Shown one piece after another: positions 7,966 through 14,507 of a stretch of 40,325 nucleotides of DNA. The DNA is from Burkholderiales bacterium (GTDB taxonomy: Bacteria; Pseudomonadota; Gammaproteobacteria; Burkholderiales; Burkholderiaceae_C), in NCBI GenBank assembly GCA_026400275.1, contig JAPLPK010000215.1, positions 1-40,325 on the forward strand. Direction: 5' to 3'. Position 1 is the first letter of the stretch; the number at the start of each line of letters is the position of its first letter. The position numbers and the translations under genes were made by a program. Under the pieces are notes generated by a model. The model saw only the letters and a program-made list of their open reading frames with translations. It was not told where the DNA came from and searched no databases.

Positions 7966-9621
7966 ATGGACCCGCAAGAACACCAAACTCCAGACGACGC
8001 CAGCCCCTCACGCCTGCGCAATGCGGTGGCCGGCCTGTCGGTGGCAGGGCTGCTGATCCCCGAAGCCATTGCCTACGCAGGCATTGCCGGTGTGGCGCCA
8101 CAACACGCCATCGTCTCCAGCGTGGCTGGGCTGTTGGCGTATGCAGCTCTGGGCGGTAGCCGGTACGCCATCGTGTCGCCCACTTCTTCGTCGGCCACCA
8201 TCCTGGCCGCAGCGGTTGCCACACTGGTGGCGGCGGGCTTCAACACCACCAGCGCGCTGATATTGTCATCGGCCATGGTGCTGCTGGTAGGCGCATTGTT
8301 TGCACTGAGTGCAGCCGCCCGCATCGGCCACTTGGCGGCCTTCATCTCGCGGCCGGTGCTGCGCGGCTTTGCCTTTGGCCTGGCCGTCACCATCGTCATC
8401 AAGCAGCTGCCGCATATCGCGGGTGTGGCCGCGCATGGCAGCAGCGCCCCTCAGATTCTGTGGCAGCTGCTGCAGGATCTGCCGGCCTGGAACCCCTGGA
8501 CGTTAGGCCTGGGTTGCGGGGCCTATGTCTGCCTGCAGCTGCTCAAACGCATCGCCTTGTTTCCCGCCGCGTTTGCCGTGATGCTGCTGGGAATGGCCGC
8601 TGCGGCGCTGCTGGACCTGCCGGCGCACGGCGTGCCCCTGGTGGGCGACATCGACATGGGCCACATCCATCTGGCCTGGCCGGCACTAGACCGCAACGCC
8701 TGGCTGCGGGTGGCCGAGCTGGCGGTGCCGCTGGTGGTGATTCTGTACGCCGAGTCCTGGGGTTCGATACGCACGCTGGCACTCAAGCACAACGACGCGG
8801 TGGAGCCCAACCGCGAACTGGCGGCCCTGGGCGCGGCCAACCTGGCGTCGGGCATCTTCCAGGGCTTGCCGGTAGGGGCCGGATTTTCTGCCAGCGTTGC
8901 CAACGAGGATGCCGGAGCACAAGGCAAGTCCGCCGGACTGCTGGCCGCCCTGGTCATTTTTGTGCTGGTGCTGCTGGCCGGCCCCTGGCTGGCCCTGCTG
9001 CCACAGCCGGTGCTCGCGGCAGTGGTGGTGTCGGCCCTGACGCATGCGCTCAACCCGCGCCCCTTGCTGACCCTGTGGCGCCTGGGACGGGACGAGGTGC
9101 TGGCCATTTGCGCCGTGCTGGCCGTCATCGCCCTGGGGGTGTTGCAAGGCATGATGCTGGCCGTGTTGCTGTCCATCGTGGCGGCCGTGCGGCGCTTTTC
9201 GCAAACGAGGGTCAGCGTGCTGGGCGAGCTGCCGGGAACGCACGACTTCATCGACGCGGCCCGCCACCCGGAGGCCCAACTGCACCCCGGCGTGCTGGTG
9301 GTGCGCCCCGAGGCGCCGCTGTTCTTTGCCAATGCCGAGCAGATCCTGGCCGAGGTGCGCAGGCTGGCCGAAGCCCAGCCGGTGCCGCTGACCATTGTGC
9401 TCAGCCTGGAAGAAAGCACCGACCTGGACAGCACCGCCGTAGAGACCCTGGCCGAATTCCACGACTGGGCCCTGCGCACAGGCCACCGCCTGCTGCTAGC
9501 CCGGGTGAAAGAAAGCGTGCGCGAGTTGCTGCTGCGCGGGCCAGGCCCCAGCGCCAGCACCGTTTGCTTCTGGAGTGTGGCCGATGCGGTGCGGGCGGCT
9601 ATAGACAAAAAAGGCCGCTAG
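7966..9621 (+). CDS. SulP-family anion transporter with STAS domain
   Basis: 551-residue inner-membrane transporter of the SLC26/SulP family. Residues about 20-410 form many hydrophobic helices, beginning with NAVAGLSVAGLLIPEAIAYA and including SPTSSSATIL and GLPVGAGFSASVANEDAGAQ, which fit the conserved SulP core. A cytoplasmic C-terminal STAS domain follows (LVVRPEAPLFFANAEQIL; LDSTAVETLAEFHDWA). Family members carry sulfate, bicarbonate or dicarboxylates; nothing here decides the substrate. It is transcribed away from imuA and converges on dnaE, with a dispersed repeat between. No operon partner. Confidence 0.92.
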   Translation: MDPQEHQTPDDASPSRLRNAVAGLSVAGLLIPEAIAYAGIAGVAPQHAIVSSVAGLLAYAALGGSRYAIVSPTSSSATILAAAVATLVAAGFNTTSALILSSAMVLLVGALFALSAAARIGHLAAFISRPVLRGFAFGLAVTIVIKQLPHIAGVAAHGSSAPQILWQLLQDLPAWNPWTLGLGCGAYVCLQLLKRIALFPAAFAVMLLGMAAAALLDLPAHGVPLVGDIDMGHIHLAWPALDRNAWLRVAELAVPLVVILYAESWGSIRTLALKHNDAVEPNRELAALGAANLASGIFQGLPVGAGFSASVANEDAGAQGKSAGLLAALVIFVLVLLAGPWLALLPQPVLAAVVVSALTHALNPRPLLTLWRLGRDEVLAICAVLAVIALGVLQGMMLAVLLSIVAAVRRFSQTRVSVLGELPGTHDFIDAARHPEAQLHPGVLVVRPEAPLFFANAEQILAEVRRLAEAQPVPLTIVLSLEESTDLDSTAVETLAEFHDWALRTGHRLLLARVKESVRELLLRGPGPSASTVCFWSVADAVRAAIDKKGR

Positions 9622-9665
9622 CGCAGGTAATACCTGCGGCAGCAGCTATTTATTCAATAGCAAAA
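9612..9665 (+). repeat. Dispersed palindromic repeat, copy 2
   Basis: Clear copy lying between the convergent SulP and dnaE genes: GGCCGCTAGCGCAGG, a central 7-1-7 palindrome (GCAGGTA-A-TACCTGC, 9623-9637), GGCAGCAGCTATT and CAATAGCAAAA. It overlaps the SulP stop region and stops 14 bases short of the dnaE stop. Its position suggests it could act as a two-way transcription end. Confidence 0.7.
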
Positions 9666-9678
9666 CACAGCAGGCGCC

Positions 9679-12600
9679 CTACTCCTCGTAGGCCACCACG
9701 GCCTGCGCTGCCTGCGCCAGGCACTGGGCCAGTGCCGCGTCGGTGGGGAAGAAACGGGCCTTGTCGCCCAGCAGCAGGTCGGCTACGGCAACGCCCTGCG
9801 GGGTTTGGCGCTGTACCGACAGGCGCACCGACAGGCCATGCACTACGTCGCCCTGCTCGGTGGTTTCGCGCACCGGCGGGAAGTCCTTCACCAGCTTGGC
9901 AATGTCCAGGCCGGAGCCGGTGGCGTTGGGCGGCAGCTGCAGACGCAGGAACTTGGCGTATCGGCAACGCGCAGTGGCCAGGCTCCAGGCCTCGGTAATG
10001 CTCATCTGCAGGCCGCCACCGCCGAAGCGGTCGGTTTGCACCTTACCCATGGCGATGATGAGTTCATCGTCCTTGAACAGGTCTTTGTTGGCCTGCATCA
10101 ACGCATCGCTGACGCGGGCGTCGATCATTGCGGAGCCATCGTCCAGCCGGAACAGGCCCAGCTTGCCGCGCTGGCCGTTGATGACGCGCAGGTCGCTGAT
10201 GATGCCGGCCAGCATGACGATGTCGCGGCTGTCCACCGCGTCGGCAATCTCGCGCTTGGCGAAGCGGCGCACCTCTTTGCGCACCTCGTCGAACAAATGG
10301 CCCGACAGGTAGAAGCCCACCGCCGTTTTCTCCAGCGTCAGCCGCTCCTTGATGCCCCACATTGGGGTTTCGACCAGGTCCGGCTCCTGCGTGCTGGAGC
10401 CGTGGCTATCGTCTTCGAGCATGTCGAACAGGCCGCCCTGGTCGGCATTCGCCAGCGTGGCCGCTGCGAAGGCAAAGGCCCGGTCAATGGAGGCGATCAG
10501 CGCTGCGCGGTTGATCTCGATGGCGTCGAAGGCACCGGCCTTGATGAGTGCTTCCACCGTGCGCTTGTTCAGCTTGGATTTATCCACCCGCACGCAGAAG
10601 TCGAACAGGCTCTTGAACGGCCCGCCGGCTTCGCGCGCCGCCACGATGGCCTCAATGGCCTGCTGGCCCGAGCCCTTGACGGCGCCCAGGCCGTAGCGGA
10701 TCAGCTTGTCAGTCACCGGCTCGAAGCGGTAGCGGCCCAGGTTGATGTTGGGCGGCTCGAAGCCCAGGCCCATCTTCACCGCGTCCTCAAACAGCAGCTT
10801 GAGCTTGTCGGTGTCGTCCATTTCCACCGTCAAGTTGGCGCAGAAGAATTCGGCGCGGTAATGCACCTTCAGCCAACCCGTGTGGTACGCCAGCAGCGAG
10901 TAGGCGGCAGCGTGGGACTTGTTGAAGCCGTAGCCGGCGAACTTCTCCATCAAGTCGAAGATTTCGTCGGCCTTGGCCTGCGGGATGTTGTGGGTGGCCA
11001 GGGCACCGGCGCGGAACTTCTCGCGGTGCTCGGCCATTTCCTCGGCCTTCTTCTTACCCATGGCGCGGCGCAACATGTCCGCGCCGCCGAGCGAGTACCC
11101 GCCCAGAATCTGCGCGGTCTGCATCACCTGCTCCTGGTAGACCATGATGCCGTAGGTTTCGCTCAGCATCTCGGCCACCGCCGGGTGCGGGTACTCCACT
11201 TCCTCGCGGCCATGCTTGCGCGCCACGAAACTGGGGATCAGGTCCATAGGGCCGGGTCGGTACAGCGCGTTCAACGCAATCAGGTCTTCCAGCCGGCTGG
11301 GCTTGGCGTCTTTCAGCATGCGCTGCATGCCGGTACTTTCAAACTGGAACACGGCTTCGGTCTTGCCGTCAGAAAACAGCTTGTAGGTGGGCTTGTCGTC
11401 CAGCGGGATGTTCTCGAAGGCAAAGTTCTCCTGGCCCGGGTGGCGCAGGATGATGAACTCCTTGGCAATCTCCAGAATGGTCAGCGTGGCCAGGCCCAAG
11501 AAGTCGAACTTCACCAGGCCGATGGCCTCTACGTCGTCCTTGTCGTACTGGCTCACGGCCGACTCGCTGCCGGGCTGCTGGTACAGCGGGCAGAAGTCGG
11601 TGAGCTTGCCTGGGGCGATCAGCACGCCGCCGGCGTGCATGCCGATGTTGCGGGTCATGCCCTCCAGCTTTTGCGCCATTTCGATGACGGTCTTGACGTC
11701 TTCCTCGGTGCGCACGCGCTCGTACAGCAGGGGCTCCAGCTCCAGCGCGTAGTTGTTCTTGTCGCCGTCCTTTTTGGGTTCGGGCGGATAGGCCAGCGTG
11801 TACGACATGCCGGGTTTGCCGGGCACCAGCTTGGAGATGCCGTCGCAGAAGTTGTAGCTCATGTCCATGACACGGCCCACGTCGCGGATGGCCGCCTTGG
11901 CGGCCAGGGTTCCGAAGGTGGCGATCTGGCTCACGGCGTTCTTGCCGTATTTTTCCTTCACGTAGTCGATCACGCGGTCGCGGTTGCTCTGGCAGAAGTC
12001 GATGTCGAAGTCGGGCATGGACACCCGCTCCGGGTTCAGGAAGCGTTCGAACAGCAGCTTGTACTGCAGCGGGTCCAGGTCGGTAATCTTCAGCGCATAC
12101 GCCACCAGCGAGCCGGCACCAGAGCCCCGGCCCGGCCCCACCGGGCAGCCATTGAGCTTGGCCCAGTTAATGAAGTCGCCCACGATCAAAAAGTAACCCG
12201 GGAAGCCCATCTTCAAGATGGTGGTGATCTCAAACTCCAGCCGCTCCACATAGCGCGGGCGCTCGGCCTCGCGCTTGGCCGCGTCTGGGTACAGGTGCAG
12301 CAGGCGTTCTTTCAGCCCCTCGTGCGAGGCATAGCGGAAATAGTCTTCGGGCGTCATACGCACGCCGTCCACCAGGGGCGTGGGGAAGTCCGGCAGCTGC
12401 GGCTTGCCCAGCACCAGGCTCAGGTTGCAGCGCTTGGCGATCTGCAGCGTGTTGGCCACCGCAGAAGGCAGGTCAGCAAACAAGGCCAGCATTTGCTCCG
12501 TGGTTTTGAAATACTGCTCACGGGTAAACCGGCGCACCCGGCGCTGGTTGCCCAGAATCTCGCCTTCAGAAATGCACACCCGGGCCTCGTGGGCGTCGTA

Positions 12601-13218
12601 GTCATCCACCTCGGCGAACTGCACCGGGTGGGTGGCCACCACCGGCAGCTGCAAGCGGGCCGCCAGCTGCACCGCGCCCGCCACCTGGGCCTCGTCTTCC
12701 GGCCGGCCGGCGCGTTGCAGCTCCAGGTAAAAGCGCTGGGGGAACAGCGCGGCAAACTGCAGTGCCGCCTCTTCGGCCCGCGCGGTATCGCCCTGCACCA
12801 GAGCCTGGCCCACCGGGCCGGCCTGCGCGCCAGAGAGGCAGATCAGCCCCTCGTTCAGCTCCTGCAGCCAGGCGAGCTTGATCACCGCCTGGTTCTTCAC
12901 AATATTCTGGGTAAAGCCGCGCGCCAGCAGCTCAGACAGGTTCAGGTAGCCCTGCTTGTTCTGCACCAGCACGATGACGCGGCTCAGCGCCGTCAGGTCC
13001 AGGCCCTGGCCTTCCAGAAAAATCTCGGCCCCGATGATGGGTTTGACGCCCTTGCCCCGGCCTTCCTTGTAGAACTTGAGCGCGCCGAACAGATTGCTCA
13101 GGTCGGTAATCGCCAGCGCGGGCTGCTGGTCCTTGGCGGCGGCTTTGACGACTTCGTCGATGCGGTTGGTGCCGTCAACGACGGAAAATTCGGTATGGAG
13201 GCGGAGGTGAACAAACAT
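9679..13218 (-). CDS. dnaE: DNA polymerase III alpha subunit
   Basis: Replicative polymerase, 1,179 residues. PHP domain at the N-terminus (MFVHLRLHTEFSVVDG; PALAITDLSNLFG). The core has GRGSGAGSLVAYALKITDLDP near 363-383 and the catalytic aspartates in MPDFDIDF at 401-408 (the DID pair about 405 and 407), then AIRDVGRVM, FQFESTGMQRML and LYRPGPMDLIPS. An internal beta-clamp-binding motif of the QxxLF type is visible in QGGLFDML in the C-terminal third. An OB-fold (RDIVMLAGIISDLRVIN) precedes the C-terminal domain. It is divergent from the trhO-like gene with only 54 bases between the starts. The long plus-strand frame across it is a GC-bias shadow. Confidence 0.97.
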   Translation of the reverse strand: MFVHLRLHTEFSVVDGTNRIDEVVKAAAKDQQPALAITDLSNLFGALKFYKEGRGKGVKPIIGAEIFLEGQGLDLTALSRVIVLVQNKQGYLNLSELLARGFTQNIVKNQAVIKLAWLQELNEGLICLSGAQAGPVGQALVQGDTARAEEAALQFAALFPQRFYLELQRAGRPEDEAQVAGAVQLAARLQLPVVATHPVQFAEVDDYDAHEARVCISEGEILGNQRRVRRFTREQYFKTTEQMLALFADLPSAVANTLQIAKRCNLSLVLGKPQLPDFPTPLVDGVRMTPEDYFRYASHEGLKERLLHLYPDAAKREAERPRYVERLEFEITTILKMGFPGYFLIVGDFINWAKLNGCPVGPGRGSGAGSLVAYALKITDLDPLQYKLLFERFLNPERVSMPDFDIDFCQSNRDRVIDYVKEKYGKNAVSQIATFGTLAAKAAIRDVGRVMDMSYNFCDGISKLVPGKPGMSYTLAYPPEPKKDGDKNNYALELEPLLYERVRTEEDVKTVIEMAQKLEGMTRNIGMHAGGVLIAPGKLTDFCPLYQQPGSESAVSQYDKDDVEAIGLVKFDFLGLATLTILEIAKEFIILRHPGQENFAFENIPLDDKPTYKLFSDGKTEAVFQFESTGMQRMLKDAKPSRLEDLIALNALYRPGPMDLIPSFVARKHGREEVEYPHPAVAEMLSETYGIMVYQEQVMQTAQILGGYSLGGADMLRRAMGKKKAEEMAEHREKFRAGALATHNIPQAKADEIFDLMEKFAGYGFNKSHAAAYSLLAYHTGWLKVHYRAEFFCANLTVEMDDTDKLKLLFEDAVKMGLGFEPPNINLGRYRFEPVTDKLIRYGLGAVKGSGQQAIEAIVAAREAGGPFKSLFDFCVRVDKSKLNKRTVEALIKAGAFDAIEINRAALIASIDRAFAFAAATLANADQGGLFDMLEDDSHGSSTQEPDLVETPMWGIKERLTLEKTAVGFYLSGHLFDEVRKEVRRFAKREIADAVDSRDIVMLAGIISDLRVINGQRGKLGLFRLDDGSAMIDARVSDALMQANKDLFKDDELIIAMGKVQTDRFGGGGLQMSITEAWSLATARCRYAKFLRLQLPPNATGSGLDIAKLVKDFPPVRETTEQGDVVHGLSVRLSVQRQTPQGVAVADLLLGDKARFFPTDAALAQCLAQAAQAVVAYEE

Positions 13219-13272
13219 CCAGCCATTTTAGGTGCCGGGCCAGGTCTGAAAGCAGGCTCTTAAAATCAGCGG

Positions 13273-14037
13273 GTGAACTCCATCCTGAACATCTCCTCCT
13301 ACAAATTCGTCCCCCTGCCCGACGCGGCAGCCCTGCGCGAGCAGCTGCACGCCTGGGCCCTGGAGCTAGAGCTCAAGGGCACCATCCTGCTGGCCGGCGA
13401 AGGCATCAACCTGTTCCTGGCCGCGCCCGAGGCCGCTGTGCGCGCCTTTGTGGACCGCCTGCAGCAGGACCCGCGCTTTACCGACCTGGCGCCCAAGGAA
13501 AGCTGGTCGGCCAGCCAGCCCTTCAAGAAAATGCTGGTGAAGGTGAAGAACGAAATCATCCGTATGGACTGCCCCACCATCCAGCCCGACTTCAGCCGGC
13601 CCGATGGCCGCGCCCCTTCGGTCAGCGCCGCCACGCTGAAACGCTGGCTGGACCAGGGCGTGGACGACGAAGGCCGCCCCGTGGTCACGCTGGACACGCG
13701 CAATGCCTTCGAGGTGGACCACGGCACGTTTGACGACGCCATCGACTGGCGCATCGACAAGTTCAGCCAGTTCCCACCTGCCCTGCAGGCCCACAAGGCC
13801 GAGCTGCAGGACAAGACCGTGGTGAGCTTTTGCACCGGCGGCATACGCTGCGAAAAAGCCGCCATCCTGATGCGCGAGCAGGGGCTGGAGCATGTGTACC
13901 AGCTGGAGGGCGGCATCCTCAAGTACTTCGAGGAAACCGATGGCAGCCACTACCACGGCAGCTGCTTTGTGTTTGACGAGCGGCGCACGCTGGAGGCCGA
14001 TCTGTCGGCCAGCGACTTGGCAGGCGCGAAGATTTAG
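13273..14037 (+). CDS. trhO: Rhodanese-type tRNA uridine hydroxylase, TrhO/YceA family
   Basis: 254 residues. N-terminal ferredoxin-like half ([22 protein letters not shown]), then a rhodanese domain with the active-site loop [12 protein letters not shown]. TrhO proteins hydroxylate U34 of certain tRNAs using oxygen, the first step to cmo5U/mo5U. The start is GTG at 13273. The protein ends soon after [14 protein letters not shown], so it lacks the cysteine-rich C-terminal extension of the E. coli protein (about 350 residues); short forms are common in betaproteobacteria, so this is not obviously a truncation. Divergent from dnaE; a dispersed repeat follows its stop. Confidence 0.88.
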   Translation: MNSILNISSYKFVPLPDAAALREQLHAWALELELKGTILLAGEGINLFLAAPEAAVRAFVDRLQQDPRFTDLAPKESWSASQPFKKMLVKVKNEIIRMDCPTIQPDFSRPDGRAPSVSAATLKRWLDQGVDDEGRPVVTLDTRNAFEVDHGTFDDAIDWRIDKFSQFPPALQAHKAELQDKTVVSFCTGGIRCEKAAILMREQGLEHVYQLEGGILKYFEETDGSHYHGSCFVFDERRTLEADLSASDLAGAKI

Positions 14038-14053
14038 GTTTCAAGCCTTTTAT

Positions 14054-14102
14054 GCCGCTAGCGCAGAAGATACCTGCGCTGGCAGCTATCAATCCAATAG
14101 CA
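14054..14102 (+). repeat. Dispersed palindromic repeat, copy 3
   Basis: Same orientation and order as copy 2: GCCGCTAGCGCAG, GATACCTGCGCTGGCAGCTAT, then CCAATAGCA. It occupies almost all of the 68 bases between the stop of the trhO-like gene and the stop of the small helical protein, which converge here. Confidence 0.7.
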
Positions 14103-14105
14103 TCA

Positions 14106-14507
14106 TCATTTGGATACGGAGTTGTTGGAGCCTTGAACAACAACCGTGCTGTTGTCGTTGCCGGTCACCGTCGTCGTCAGTGTGATGCCCTGGGCCTGGG
14201 CCTGCTGGCTCCCTTGCTCCAGCCACTGCTGCAGGAAAGCCGCCAGGGCCGGGTCGGCCTGCACCGCCGCCTTGAGCTGCTTACGCAGATCGGCCTGGTT
14301 GTCGGCATCTTCGGGTTGCTTGGCCAGGTCTTGCAGTGGTTTTTCGGCCGGCGTGCCGCCCAGGCGCTGCTTGAACTTGTCCAGCAATGCGCCCATAGCT
14401 GACTTGCCCAGCTCCTCGGCGCCTTTGTCCACGGCCTTGGCCAACAGGGGCGACAGCAGCGCCACGGTGCTGCTGACCAGGGCGGAAAGGGTTGCGGGGT
14501 CGATCAT
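14106..14507 (-). CDS. Small helical (Bell-like) protein with C-terminal amyloid-type motif; putative effector
   Basis: 133 residues with no recognised enzymatic motif. Residues 1-100 look alpha-helical: a hydrophobic start (PATLSALVSSTVALLSPLLAK), an amphipathic AVDKGAEELGKSAMGALLDKF, then LRKQLKAAVQADPALAAFLQQW. This resembles the small Bell-type domains that accompany bacterial NLR-like proteins and are thought to act like HeLo/MLKL membrane-damaging domains. Residues 114-132 (VTGNDNSTVVVQGSNNSV) form a G/N/V-rich segment similar to one at the N-terminus of its neighbour. Its ATG overlaps the STAND gene stop as ATGA, so translation is coupled. Domain naming is from memory and inference; a membrane-active effector role is a hypothesis. 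Confidence 0.7.
   Translation of the reverse strand: MIDPATLSALVSSTVALLSPLLAKAVDKGAEELGKSAMGALLDKFKQRLGGTPAEKPLQDLAKQPEDADNQADLRKQLKAAVQADPALAAFLQQWLEQGSQQAQAQGITLTTTVTGNDNSTVVVQGSNNSVSK

Noticed and set aside
8460-9998. 512-codon plus-strand frame overlapping the SulP gene
   Set aside because: Shadow frame rich in Gly/Arg/Pro/Ala inside SulP, then running into the repeat and antisense dnaE; no Shine-Dalgarno and no conserved motif.
9805-13263. Open frame of 1,152 codons on the plus strand across dnaE
   Set aside because: It is exactly antisense to a well-supported dnaE, is rich in Gln/His/Arg/Leu as expected from the complementary frame of GC-rich codons, and has no recognisable domain.
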